Shown here in pieces: positions 8,814 to 17,675 of a stretch of DNA of 64,000 nt. Numbering within the stretch: position 1 is the stretch's first letter; the number at the start of each line of letters is the position of its first letter. The position numbers were made by a program, and so were the translations under genes. This stretch comes from Lachnospiraceae bacterium (lineage in GTDB: Bacteria > Bacillota > Clostridia > Lachnospirales > Lachnospiraceae), in NCBI GenBank assembly GCA_024687305.1, contig JAILEQ010000062.1, positions 1 through 64,000 on the forward strand, written 5' to 3'. The notes below the pieces were generated by a model. That model was not told where the DNA came from, did no database searches, and saw only the letters and a program-made list of their open reading frames with translations.

Positions 8814-10613
8814 ATGAAGATGCTTAAAAGACTGACAGCGCTTGCGTTAACCGCTGTCATGCTTGTATCAGCGGCAGGATGCTCCGGCGATGCAGAACCC
8901 GTACAGCGCGGTGAATCCGCGGCTTCGGGACCTGCGGCGACCCAGGGTGGAAGCGGCGACACAGGAAAGAGCACGCAGAGCAAGTCGGAACCGATAGAGC
9001 TTGTTGTTTATTCACAGCTTGCAAACTACTCCGGCGAACAGCAGGGATGGTCAGCAAAGCTCCTGCTTGACAAGTTCAACGTAAAGCTCACCATCATTCC
9101 CGATTCGGACGGCGTATTCGATACACGTATGGAAGCCGGAAAGCTGGGCGACATCGTAGTTTTCGGCTCGACGGGAAACGATTACAAGAGAGCGGTGAAG
9201 AACGGTATGCTCCTTGACTGGAACAAATACGATCTTCTCAATAATCACGGACAGTACATAAGAGACAATATGTCGACCGCTCTGCAGTCAAACAGAAATC
9301 TCACGAACACCATCACGGAAGGCGCGAGCGATGCACTGTACGGATTCGGACATTCGGTTGCGCTGTCCGCGGATTCCCACGAGCAGTTCTTCTATACATG
9401 GGATATCCGATGGGATCTTTACAAGTCTCTCGGCTACCCTGTTGTAAAGGGTCTTGACGACCTTGTTACTCTTTTTGAGCAGATGAAGTCCATATGCCCG
9501 ACGGATGAAAACGGCAACCCGACTTATGCGGTATCTCTCTGGCCCGACTGGGACGGAAACATGGTAATGTATGTAAAAGCCTTTACGACTGCATTCTGGG
9601 GCTATGACGAATTCCAGCTGGGCGTGTACGATCCCGATACGGGAATAATGCATGACGCTCTTGAAAAGGACGGACCCTATCTCACTTCGCTCAAGTTCTT
9701 CAATACGCTTTATCAGAAGGGACTTCTTGATCCCAACTCAATGTCACAGACATATACCGAGATGATCGAAAAACTCAAAGTGGGCGGTGTGTTCTTCTCG
9801 ATATTTAACTATGCGGGAAGCCTCGCGTATAACACGGATACGCACATGCAGGACGGCAAGTATATGTATACCATGGTTCCCCAGGATGCGGTGCCTCTCT
9901 GCTACGGCATGAGCCCTTACGGCGGAAACCGTGTATGGACCATCGGAGCAAACACCGAGCATCCCGAACTCTGCATGGATATCATAAACTGGCTCTGCAC
10001 TCCCGACGGATACATGGAAGTGCTTTACGGACCAAAGGATGTCACATGGTATTACGACAGCGACGGACGTGCCTGTCTTACGGATTTCGGGCAGAAGTGT
10101 CTTAACGACAAAGAGAATACGATAATGACAAAGGAAGAAGCCGGAATATACGAAGGCGGAACCTTCCACGACGGAGAACTTCAGATAAACAACACGACAT
10201 GGTCGGGCAACGAGATCAATCCCAACACAACGGGCGATACCTACGACATGACTTACTGGAGAAGCGTCGTTTCAAAGACCGATTATGATGTGCAGCGCGA
10301 CTGGATAGCTTACACCGGTGCAGAAACCGCGGGCGAGTACATGGATAAGCTTAATTACAGAGTAGCTCCGCCCACCGAGTATAACGAAGCGGAGATGGAT
10401 GATGATTTTGAGCTTATATGGAAGCAGGTAACCACATGTATCGTGGATTACAGCTGGAAAGCCATCTATGCGTCGTCCGACGGCGAATTCAATTACCTTG
10501 TACAGCAGATGATGAGTACCGCCAAAGCATACGGATACGATCAGTGCAAACAGTGGTCCTTTGACGAGGCTGCAAAGAGGCATGCTCTTGAGGAAGCATT
10601 CAGAGGAAACTGA
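8814..10613 (+). CDS. Extracellular solute-binding lipoprotein (LplA/YtcQ type)
   Basis: A 599-residue lipoprotein. The signal peptide ends in the lipobox SAAG-C23, followed by a Ser/Gly/Gln-rich spacer (about 24-60) and a large type I solute-binding domain. In organisation and length (about 550-600 residues) it matches the YtcQ/LplA oligosaccharide-binding proteins that accompany LplB/YtcP permeases. The ligand is probably an oligosaccharide released by the GH5 enzymes, but this is inferred from context only. The gene ends just 5 bp from the stop codon of the convergent regulator gene. Confidence 0.9.
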   Translation: MKMLKRLTALALTAVMLVSAAGCSGDAEPVQRGESAASGPAATQGGSGDTGKSTQSKSEPIELVVYSQLANYSGEQQGWSAKLLLDKFNVKLTIIPDSDGVFDTRMEAGKLGDIVVFGSTGNDYKRAVKNGMLLDWNKYDLLNNHGQYIRDNMSTALQSNRNLTNTITEGASDALYGFGHSVALSADSHEQFFYTWDIRWDLYKSLGYPVVKGLDDLVTLFEQMKSICPTDENGNPTYAVSLWPDWDGNMVMYVKAFTTAFWGYDEFQLGVYDPDTGIMHDALEKDGPYLTSLKFFNTLYQKGLLDPNSMSQTYTEMIEKLKVGGVFFSIFNYAGSLAYNTDTHMQDGKYMYTMVPQDAVPLCYGMSPYGGNRVWTIGANTEHPELCMDIINWLCTPDGYMEVLYGPKDVTWYYDSDGRACLTDFGQKCLNDKENTIMTKEEAGIYEGGTFHDGELQINNTTWSGNEINPNTTGDTYDMTYWRSVVSKTDYDVQRDWIAYTGAETAGEYMDKLNYRVAPPTEYNEAEMDDDFELIWKQVTTCIVDYSWKAIYASSDGEFNYLVQQMMSTAKAYGYDQCKQWSFDEAAKRHALEEAFRGN

Positions 10614-10618
10614 TCCTG

Positions 10619-12160
10619 TCAGGTCTTTCCGGAACGGTATTCCACAGGGCTTACGCCGACGTATTTTTTGAATTTTTTGTGGAAGTAATCGACATTGTTG
10701 TAGCCGACTTTTTCCGATATTTCATAAACCTTGAGTTTTCCTTCGGTGAGAAGCTTTATCGCATGATCGATCCTGATGCGGTCGACATAAGTGTTGAAGC
10801 TCTCACCGACGGTTTTTGTAAACACCTTTCCAAGGTATGAGCTGTTGTATCCGAAAAGTGATGCGATGGTCTCGAGCTTAAGATTTGTATTGTAGTTGTG
10901 ATCGATGTAATAGAGCACATCGTCGATGACGCTGTCTCTCGAGAAATTGCCGAGAGAACTCATGAAAAGCTCAAAACAGCGCGAGAAATAAAGGATTATC
11001 TCATAGAGATAATTTGCGGAGTTTATGAAAGCGATTATTTCGGAGTTTGAGGCAAAGGGAAGAGCGGACGGGCTGTAGCGGTGTGTCATGGAATCCTTGA
11101 TCCTTAAGTAAAGATCCGCAAGGAAAAGCTTTACCTCTGAAATGTCCGCATCCGCGTGATACAGGTATTCCTCAACGGAATATAGTACTTCCGCGGTCTT
11201 GCGCCTGTTAAACGTCTGGAGGTAGTCAGTGAGTTCTCTTGTGTAGCGCTCTATATATGACGCTTCCGGCTTTCCGGCGCTGGCGTCGAAGGAGGGCAGA
11301 TCGTCATAGCCCAGCACGTGCTGACCCTGAGAACAGAAAAAACGGCGCTTTAGAAGCTGTTCGGCCTGCTCGTATGAGTCGGGAATATCGCCGAGAGAAT
11401 CAACTATACGGCCGTATGCCACAAAGATACTGTCAAGCGGGCTTCCTTTTTCGGGAACGGATTCATAATGAGCGAGGAACTTTTCAAAGCGTGAGAGTCC
11501 CGGCGTTCCGAGGAGCAGCAGAAGATCGTGGCCTTTGTAGGTGAAGTGCACGGCGGCGCCTGAACGGCTTCCCGCGGCATTAAAAAGCTCGGAAAAGCGG
11601 TATTTTATCTCGCTTCCCGAAATGTTGAAATCTTCGTATGCGACTATTCGGTATCTGTCGGCCGCAAGTCCCAGTTCCTCGGGCGACAGGTGCTTTAAGT
11701 CTATACTGCGGTCCAATATGTCCTGAAGGATCTCTTTCTTGGATCTGCTCTTTAAGAACTGCTCCTTTGACAGTGCGTCTGCTTTGCTGTCGAGCAGTGC
11801 GTTTATCTCATTCACTGCCTGGACAAGCTCGTCCTCGTCGATGGGCTTGGTGAGGTAATGGCGCACATTGTATTTCATGGCGGCCTGGGCATATTTGAAA
11901 TCCGAATAGCCGGAAAGTATTATGAAGTGCCCCTCGAAGCCGTTTTCCGTGAGTTCGCGGATGGCATCTATACCGCCTTTACCGGGCATGCGTATATCCA
12001 TGAGCACAAGATCCGGATTTAATTGTTCTATATCCGAAACCGCATCGGTTCCGTTTCCGGCTTCGCCGCAAAGCTCGTAGCCGAGCGCGTTCCAGTCTAC
12101 GACAAGCTTTATGCCGTCTCTTATGGGCTTTTCGTCATCTGCGATGTAAAGTGATCTCAT
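10619..12160 (-). CDS. YesN-type response regulator, receiver plus AraC DNA-binding domain
   Basis: A 513-residue protein. The receiver domain (1-120) has the acidic pocket D8/D9, phosphoacceptor D55 in LMDIRMPGKGG, and a TKP lysine. A middle region of unknown fold spans about 130-400, and a C-terminal AraC/XylS pair of helix-turn-helix motifs (about 410-510) ends in YFHKKFKKYVGVSP. It is the likely partner of the YesM-type kinase at 2076-3890 and would activate importer and GH5 genes. It is divergent from the GH5 lipoprotein gene across 65 bp and convergent with the binding-protein gene. Confidence 0.9.
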   Translation of the reverse strand: MRSLYIADDEKPIRDGIKLVVDWNALGYELCGEAGNGTDAVSDIEQLNPDLVLMDIRMPGKGGIDAIRELTENGFEGHFIILSGYSDFKYAQAAMKYNVRHYLTKPIDEDELVQAVNEINALLDSKADALSKEQFLKSRSKKEILQDILDRSIDLKHLSPEELGLAADRYRIVAYEDFNISGSEIKYRFSELFNAAGSRSGAAVHFTYKGHDLLLLLGTPGLSRFEKFLAHYESVPEKGSPLDSIFVAYGRIVDSLGDIPDSYEQAEQLLKRRFFCSQGQHVLGYDDLPSFDASAGKPEASYIERYTRELTDYLQTFNRRKTAEVLYSVEEYLYHADADISEVKLFLADLYLRIKDSMTHRYSPSALPFASNSEIIAFINSANYLYEIILYFSRCFELFMSSLGNFSRDSVIDDVLYYIDHNYNTNLKLETIASLFGYNSSYLGKVFTKTVGESFNTYVDRIRIDHAIKLLTEGKLKVYEISEKVGYNNVDYFHKKFKKYVGVSPVEYRSGKT

Positions 12161-12195
12161 GGAAGTATGCCTTTCGCTTTAGTTTAGGTCACGGT

Positions 12196-12214
12196 TCATT
12201 ATAGCATAATGAAA
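12196..12214. promoter_or_regulatory. Palindrome and regulator promoter in the divergent intergenic region
   Basis: TTCATTAT (12196-12203), AGC, ATAATGAA (12207-12214) form a perfect 8-bp inverted repeat. On the minus strand the same bases contain TGCTATAAT, an extended -10 for the regulator gene. The palindrome therefore overlaps the regulator promoter and lies about 12 bp before the GH5 start codon. It is a candidate operator. Confidence 0.5.
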
Positions 12215-12225
12215 GAGAGAAATAT

Positions 12226-14088
12226 ATGAGAAAAATAACTATTGTAAGCATTGCCTGCGTTTTCGGGCTGGCCCTGTTTTTACTTGCAGGATGCGGAAAC
12301 ACCGGAAACACCGTAAACAACGGAAATACCGGAAATACCGTAAACACAGGAAATACCGTTAACGCACCTGAGATGATCGAGAACTTCGGGAATGCGGAAA
12401 GCATTGAAAACACAGAAAAAGCTGAAAAAACGGATCTTGCCGATATGACTGCACGCGAACTCTCATACTGCATGGGAAACGGCATAAATCTCGGAAATAC
12501 CTTTGAAGCGGTATCTTCGGCGAAAAATCTTTCCGTAGCGGTATATGAAAGCGCCTGGGGACAGCCGAGGACGACAAAAGCCATGATAGAAGGATACAAA
12601 GCGGCGGGATTCGATACGCTGAGGATACCGGTATCATGGACGAATACAATGGATTACCTTAACGGTGATTTTGAGATCAACGCGGACTATATCGACAGAG
12701 TGGCGGAGATCGTAAACTTTGCCCTTGAAAGCAACATGTTCGTTGTCGTGAACGATCACTGGGATTCGGGCTGGTGGGCGATGTTCGGTTCATCCGATCC
12801 CGAGACCGTAAAGCTTGCGTGGAAGGTCTATGAAGAAATGTGGAAGCAGGTTGCGGGGTATTTTAAGGATTATCCCGATATGCTGATCTTTGAATCCGCA
12901 AACGAGGAGCTTGGAAACGGCCTTAACAACAACAGTGCATGGGCGGATTCGGGGAGTCTGAGCACAGACGATCAGTACAGGCTCACCAACGAGATAAATC
13001 AAAGATTCGTGGAGATAGTGCGAAATTCCGGCGGTAACAATGATAACCGCTTTCTGCTGATCGCGGGATACAACACCGATATCACCGATACATGCGATGA
13101 CCGCTTTAAAATGCCCGATGACAGCGCAGAGGGAAAACTGTTTCTGTCAGTGCATTACTATACCCCATGGAACTATTGCGGTGCAGGCGAAGGCGGAACG
13201 CGGTCGAGATGGGGAATAAGATCCGATTATGAGACGATGGACAAGTATCTTTCCAAGCTTGCCAAATTCTCCGATATGGGATATGGTATAATCATAGGCG
13301 AGTACGGAGCGCTTCCGGTTTACGACAGCACTTCGGGAATGCATGAGACACAGGATAATGCTGTGGAATTCACGGAGTATTTCCTTGACCACTGCGACAT
13401 AAACAACTTTGTTCCGCTCCTCTGGGATACAAACAGCTCTTACAACAAGGTTACATGCACTTTCAGGGATGAAGAAATAGCTTCGGTGTACTCAAAGAGA
13501 AGCTTTGAAAAGGAAAGCGCTTCGGAAGGCGGATATCTTGTAAGCGTCAAAACGCACATGGCGGAAAGTGTTTCAAATGCCTCCGAAATGTGGGAAGGGG
13601 TCGAGACCTATGAAGCCGGGACACCTGTGGCGTGGATCATGTGGAACGGCGGCGCGGGCACCTATTCGGTGGGAGATACCTTTAATCCTGCGGACAATAC
13701 GGCGGGAATAACCGCGGAAAACGTTGTTGTCGACGGCGCGGGCGTATATACCGTGAGCCTTGATTTTCAGGGCGGAAACAACGGTATCACATTCGCGGCG
13801 CTTGCCATAGCGGATGCGGAAATACTGTATCCGGGATGCTATATCGTGATAAACTCCGTCAAAGTTGACGGCGTTCCTGTGGAGCTTACCGCGGTTCCGT
13901 ATACAAGTTCCGATGACGGAAAATGCACCCGTGTAAACCTTGTGAACGAATGGGTGAAGAATGTACCGGACGATGCGCGAACGCTGATGGGACCGCTTTC
14001 AAAGGCATCCGCGGTGATCGTCGATAAGACCGCTTTTGTGGATATACATAACATAACGATAGAGTTCAGGCTTGTAGTCAAAAACTAA
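12226..14088 (+). CDS. GH5 lipoprotein (endoglucanase/mannanase type) with C-terminal beta-sandwich module
   Basis: A 620-residue lipoprotein. The lipobox LLAG-C23 is followed by an Asn/Thr repeat spacer (GNTGNTVN units, 24-46), encoded by a matching DNA microrepeat. The GH5 domain (about 75-430) shows GINLGNTFEA, FDTLRIPVSW, NDHWD, the acid/base E227 in SANEELG, VHYYTPW and the nucleophile E359 in IIGEYG. The tail (about 465-620) resembles the repeats of the surface protein at 4014, especially its fourth copy (GxYTVxLxxxG, VKVDGxxVEL, ITIEFxxV), and probably binds glycan. The enzyme acts outside the cell on a beta-1,4-linked polymer; the exact substrate is not decidable. Confidence 0.88.
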   Translation: MRKITIVSIACVFGLALFLLAGCGNTGNTVNNGNTGNTVNTGNTVNAPEMIENFGNAESIENTEKAEKTDLADMTARELSYCMGNGINLGNTFEAVSSAKNLSVAVYESAWGQPRTTKAMIEGYKAAGFDTLRIPVSWTNTMDYLNGDFEINADYIDRVAEIVNFALESNMFVVVNDHWDSGWWAMFGSSDPETVKLAWKVYEEMWKQVAGYFKDYPDMLIFESANEELGNGLNNNSAWADSGSLSTDDQYRLTNEINQRFVEIVRNSGGNNDNRFLLIAGYNTDITDTCDDRFKMPDDSAEGKLFLSVHYYTPWNYCGAGEGGTRSRWGIRSDYETMDKYLSKLAKFSDMGYGIIIGEYGALPVYDSTSGMHETQDNAVEFTEYFLDHCDINNFVPLLWDTNSSYNKVTCTFRDEEIASVYSKRSFEKESASEGGYLVSVKTHMAESVSNASEMWEGVETYEAGTPVAWIMWNGGAGTYSVGDTFNPADNTAGITAENVVVDGAGVYTVSLDFQGGNNGITFAALAIADAEILYPGCYIVINSVKVDGVPVELTAVPYTSSDDGKCTRVNLVNEWVKNVPDDARTLMGPLSKASAVIVDKTAFVDIHNITIEFRLVVKN

Positions 14089-14129
14089 ACGATCCGTTTA
14101 TGACGGAAAGAATCTTGAGAAGTGCGAAA

Positions 14130-15005
14130 ATGAGATACGTTATTGAAAATGATATTTTAAGATGCGAGACAGATACCCATGGGGCTGAGATAAAGAGCCT
14201 TATAAAGAAGGACGGCAACAGGGAGATCATGTGGAGCGGAGATCCGGCTTACTGGAACCGTACCGCTCCGGTGTTGTTTCCTTTCGTTGGGGCGGTTAAG
14301 GAAAAGACCTACAGACATAAAGGAATTGCCTATAATATCGGGCAGCACGGCTTTGCAAGGGATATGGAGTTTGAACTTGTTTCAAAGGAGGACACCGAAG
14401 TGTGGTTTTCGCTTTCGGAAAACGGGGAGACACTTTCAAAGTATCCCTTCCGCTTCAGGCTGCAGATCGGCTACCGTGTTGAAGAGGCTTCTGTAAAGGT
14501 CATGTGGTCGGTCACAAATACCAATGATGAGGAAATGTACTTTTCGATAGGTGCCCATCCTGGCTTTGCGGTGGACAGCTTAAGCGGCAAAAGCTTTGCG
14601 CTTTTCGACATGAACGGAAATCCTGTAAGCAGCGTAAAAAGCAGGATTTTCGGGCAGGGTGGCTGTGCGACCGATAATGAGACCGTGATCGGAACACCGG
14701 GCGGCAAACTCGCGATAACGGAAAGCCTTTTCGATAACGACGCGCTCATAATTGAAAACGGGCAGATAGGGACTGTTAAGCTGCTTGAAGCCGATGGGAC
14801 AGGACTCGTTTCCGTTTCCTTTGATGCACCGCTTGTGGGACTCTGGTCGCCGCCGCATAAGAACGCGCCTTTTGTGTGCATTGAGCCGTGGTACGGAAGA
14901 TGCGACAGGGAGAACTTTGACGGAGAGCTTAAAGACAGGGATTACGAGCAGAGCCTTGAGGCGGGAAAGCGGTTCGAGGCTGAATATACGATAACTGTGG
15001 GCTGA
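14130..15005 (+). CDS. Aldose 1-epimerase family protein, LacX-like
   Basis: A 291-residue soluble galactose-mutarotase-fold protein. It has the conserved His motifs QHGFARD (about 72-78) and GAHPGF (about 145-150), and a C-terminal IEPWYG glutamate that would act as base. Such enzymes interconvert sugar anomers. An in-frame ATG at 14100 would add ten residues that do not fit the family, so the ATG at 14130 (MRYVIEN) is preferred, although neither has a strong ribosome site. It lies 41 bp after the GH5 gene and is probably cotranscribed, serving the cytoplasmic side of the same glycan pathway. Confidence 0.85.
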   Translation: MRYVIENDILRCETDTHGAEIKSLIKKDGNREIMWSGDPAYWNRTAPVLFPFVGAVKEKTYRHKGIAYNIGQHGFARDMEFELVSKEDTEVWFSLSENGETLSKYPFRFRLQIGYRVEEASVKVMWSVTNTNDEEMYFSIGAHPGFAVDSLSGKSFALFDMNGNPVSSVKSRIFGQGGCATDNETVIGTPGGKLAITESLFDNDALIIENGQIGTVKLLEADGTGLVSVSFDAPLVGLWSPPHKNAPFVCIEPWYGRCDRENFDGELKDRDYEQSLEAGKRFEAEYTITVG

Positions 15006-15154
15006 GAGAACACTATATTGTTTTCTTCAAAAAACTTACAAAAACTCTTGCTATCGTTAAATGGTTATGATAGAGTAACAGTCGAGCCGGGGACGGCACC
15101 CATAATAAAAAACAGCACTCAACTAATTCTCAATAATGCAGGGGGAAGAAACCC

Positions 15155-15691
15155 ATGACAAAAAACGTAAGTGTTATTGACGAATCAGGCAGACTTATCG
15201 GAACTACCTACCCGAAACGGGCAAGGGGCTTAGTAAAAAACGGCCGGGCACGTTATGTGTCCTGCGAAACAGAGGATACAATTTGCCTGACGTGTCCGCC
15301 GGATATTTTGGAGGACAAAACAATGACAGAAGAATCTTTAAACACAGTTACACGCACACCTTCCGCAGAATATGCGCTTCAGATGCTCGAAAGCATCGCA
15401 CTTGACACAGAAGCCTTAAAGAGCGCGGTTACGCAGGTTTCTAACGAGACAGACAACGGTATCGCCCACATGATCGAGGCCCGCGAAAAGACTAACAGAG
15501 AGCTTATTGCCTTCTATACCCAGATGTACAACGATTATAAGCCGGCTGCTCCCAACAAGAAGAGCAACACCGTGGAACGCTTTATGGAGATAGCGGACAT
15601 GGTCAAAGGACTTAACAAGGAAGACTATGACAATGATGCCTGGGAAATGCTCATGGATGCGGCAGAGATGCAGCTCACCCGTAACTATTAA
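15155..15691 (+). CDS. Small protein with RRXRR/PLMP-like N-terminus and helical C-terminus
   Basis: 178 residues. The first ~45 residues (VSVIDESG..., YPKRARGLVKNGRARYV) match the pattern V-D-x-x-G, then P-x-R-A-R-x-L-x-K-x-G-R-A, of the RRXRR/PLMP domain that opens IscB and related HNH nucleases. There is no RuvC or HNH part. A CxxCPP-like piece (about 46-52) leads into an alpha-helical region ending in a Glu/Met-rich segment (about 140-178). The ribosome site GGGGGAAG precedes the ATG. The gene is monocistronic, with its own terminator. Function unknown; the domain similarity is by eye. Confidence 0.6.
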   Translation: MTKNVSVIDESGRLIGTTYPKRARGLVKNGRARYVSCETEDTICLTCPPDILEDKTMTEESLNTVTRTPSAEYALQMLESIALDTEALKSAVTQVSNETDNGIAHMIEAREKTNRELIAFYTQMYNDYKPAAPNKKSNTVERFMEIADMVKGLNKEDYDNDAWEMLMDAAEMQLTRNY

Positions 15692-15730
15692 AGAAATGGT
15701 CTGTTAGACAAATAAAACGGTTCGTAAAGC

Positions 15731-15769
15731 AAAGCCTCATTTTACCGAAGGGTAGAGTGAGGCTTTTTT
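15731..15769 (+). terminator. Intrinsic terminator
   Basis: AAAGCCTCA (15731-15739) pairs with TGAGGCTTT (15758-15766) with an inner TTTACC/GGTAGA stem, followed by a T-run. It ends the 15155 gene transcript. Confidence 0.9.
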
Positions 15770-15790
15770 GATAAAGGAAGTGTATATCAT

Positions 15791-16336
15791 ATGGAGTTGT
15801 TGAACGGAAGACCGGGCAATACCGAAGGCAGGCTTCCGAGAGAGATCAGGACCTATGATCTTCTGGATTCTCTCGGGATCGAATACAAAAGGACGGATCA
15901 TGATAGGACCGATACCATGGAGGAGTGCAACAAAGTCGATGCGGTCCTCGGAGTTGTGATCTGTAAGAACCTGTTTCTTTGCAACCGGCAGAAGACCGCG
16001 TTTTATCTGCTTATGATGCCCGGTACCAAAAAGTTTAAAACAAAGGAATTGTCCGCACAGATCAATTCATCGAGGCTTTCATTCGCGGAGCCTGAGGATA
16101 TGTTGAAATACCTGGACATTGAGCCGGGATCCGTCAGCATTATGGGACTCATGAACGATAAAGATCACGCGGTAAAGCTCCTTATCGACGAAGATGTTCT
16201 TAAAGATGAATTCGTCGGCTGCCATCCGTGCGTAAACACATCGAGTCTTAAGCTCCGCACGGAAGATGTAATAAATAAGTTCCTTCCTGCCGTAGGGCAT
16301 GATTATAAAACAGTCCGGCTTGTGGGAGAAGACTAA
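15791..16336 (+). CDS. YbaK/ProX-type prolyl-tRNA editing deacylase (PrdX-like), copy 1
   Basis: A 181-residue single-domain YbaK/EbsC-fold protein, with the conserved CKNLFLCNRQKTAFYL strand-loop region, the KFKTKELSAQIN lysine segment and GCHPCVNTSSL near the end. The family trans-edits tRNA(Pro) mischarged with alanine or cysteine. It has a very similar paralogue at 37754-38299 (about 79 percent identity by eye, same length). It stands alone between two terminator or spacer regions with AAAGGAAG as ribosome site. Confidence 0.88.
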   Translation: MELLNGRPGNTEGRLPREIRTYDLLDSLGIEYKRTDHDRTDTMEECNKVDAVLGVVICKNLFLCNRQKTAFYLLMMPGTKKFKTKELSAQINSSRLSFAEPEDMLKYLDIEPGSVSIMGLMNDKDHAVKLLIDEDVLKDEFVGCHPCVNTSSLKLRTEDVINKFLPAVGHDYKTVRLVGED

Positions 16337-16483
16337 ATGAAGTGAGAACATCTGTGAACGTTTGATCGAATACGGCTCTCCGAACGCATGCTCGATCGAA
16401 GATCATAAAAGTGGAAGAAAAGGTTGTTGATATGACTGAAAAAAGAACTAAAGATAAATTTCTGAAAGAAGGATTTTTTAAAG

Positions 16484-17080
16484 ATGATCACAAGAGATGA
16501 AGCATTTGAACTATTAAAGAAATACAACAAGGATCCCTTTCATATTCAGCATTCACTGACCGTGGAAGCTGTTATGAAGTGGTATGCGAAAGAACTTGGA
16601 TATGGCGACGAAGCAGAGCATTGGGGGATCGTAGGACTTCTTCATGATATTGACTTTGAACTTTATCCTGAAGAGCATTGCCTGAAGGCACCGGAGCTTT
16701 TAAAAGAAGGCGGTGTAAGCGATGATATCATACACTCTGTGTGCTCTCATGGTTATGGGATTACTGTCGCCTGCGGTGCAACAATCGATGTAGAGCCTGT
16801 TCATGAGATGGAGAAGGTTCTTTTTGCCGCAGATGAACTCACCGGACTTATCTGGGCGGCTGCTCTCATGAGACCCTCAAAGAGTACCAAGGATATGGAA
16901 CTTAAGTCTCTGAAAAAGAAATATAAGAGTAAAGGCTTTGCGGCAGGATGCTCGAGGGAAGTGATCGAGCGTGGCGCAAATCAGCTCGGATGGGAGTTGG
17001 ATAAGCTTCTTGAAATGACGCTTCAGGCTATGGCTGCAAGTGAGGATATCATTAATGCCGAAATGGAAGCTGAGAAGTAA
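16484..17080 (+). CDS. HD-domain phosphohydrolase
   Basis: 198 residues. The HD motif is visible as H-x(n)-HDID: IQHSLTVEAV with its histidine at about 21, GLLHDIDF (about 55-62) and a further His in CSHGYG (about 87-92), followed by a conserved Asp in AADELTG. These ligands form the metal site of HD hydrolases, which act on nucleotides or phosphoesters. The substrate is unknown. The gene starts a compact set with the flavin-reductase and YCII genes (32 and 13 bp spacing), suggesting an operon. Confidence 0.85.
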   Translation: MITRDEAFELLKKYNKDPFHIQHSLTVEAVMKWYAKELGYGDEAEHWGIVGLLHDIDFELYPEEHCLKAPELLKEGGVSDDIIHSVCSHGYGITVACGATIDVEPVHEMEKVLFAADELTGLIWAAALMRPSKSTKDMELKSLKKKYKSKGFAAGCSREVIERGANQLGWELDKLLEMTLQAMAASEDIINAEMEAEK

Positions 17081-17111
17081 AAATCGATTGTAAACAAGGA
17101 GGTATATAGTT

Positions 17112-17663
17112 ATGAGCAGAGTGAACTACGGAGCAAAACCAATCATGTTACCGCAGCCGGTACTTATCATCGGAACTTATGATGAGAACGGTGTACCAAA
17201 CGCTATGAATGCGGCCTGGGGGATTACTACTGATTTTAAGGAGATTACAATCAGTCTTTCAGAGCATAAGACAACTGATAATTTCAAGATAAGGAAGGCG
17301 TTTACCGTTAGCATGGCTACGGAAAATTATGTAGTGGCTTGCGATTATGTCGGTATTGAATCAGGCAGAAACGTGCCGGATAAGTTTGTCAAAGCGGGTT
17401 TCCATGCTACAAAGAGCGAATTTGTGGATGCACCTCTCATTGATGAGCTTCCGATGGCTCTTGAATGCAGGGTAAAGAGCTTCGAAGACGGCATTCTTAT
17501 CGGTGAGATCGTCAATGTCTCTGCGGATGAGAGTGTGGTTACTGACGGCAAGATCGATATTAAGAAGCTTAAACCGATAGCCTTTGATCCTTGCAATAAC
17601 ACATACGTTGCACTTGGCGAGAAGGTTGGAAATGCATTTAAAGATGGCTTGCAGCTGAAATAG
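17112..17663 (+). CDS. Flavin reductase-family (FMN-binding split-barrel) protein
   Basis: 183 residues with the flavoredoxin-like pattern: PVLIIGTYDENGVPNAMNAAWG near the N-terminus, ITISLSEHKTTDNF and FTVSMATENYV in the barrel core. Members bind FMN and either supply reduced flavin or act as flavin-dependent reductases. The GGAGG ribosome site is clear. It lies between the HD hydrolase and the YCII protein. Confidence 0.88.
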   Translation: MSRVNYGAKPIMLPQPVLIIGTYDENGVPNAMNAAWGITTDFKEITISLSEHKTTDNFKIRKAFTVSMATENYVVACDYVGIESGRNVPDKFVKAGFHATKSEFVDAPLIDELPMALECRVKSFEDGILIGEIVNVSADESVVTDGKIDIKKLKPIAFDPCNNTYVALGEKVGNAFKDGLQLK

Positions 17664-17675
17664 GAGGATTGTACA

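Noticed and set aside
12295-12365. Short DNA repeats (GGAAATACCG/GGAAACACCG) at the start of the GH5 gene
   Set aside because: They simply encode the Asn/Thr-rich spacer after the lipobox.
15088-15103. GGGGACGG similarity to the REP core upstream of the 15155 gene
   Set aside because: Only eight bases match and the palindromic ends are missing.
16341-16429. Open stretch reading ENICERLIEYGSPNACSIEDHK after the first deacylase gene
   Set aside because: Looks faintly like a protein end but has no start and no identifiable family; not enough to call a pseudogene.
16432-16500. 22-codon frame (MTEKRTKDKFLK...) just before the HD-domain gene
   Set aside because: Too short to judge, overlaps the HD gene start, only a weak GGAAG site; may be chance.
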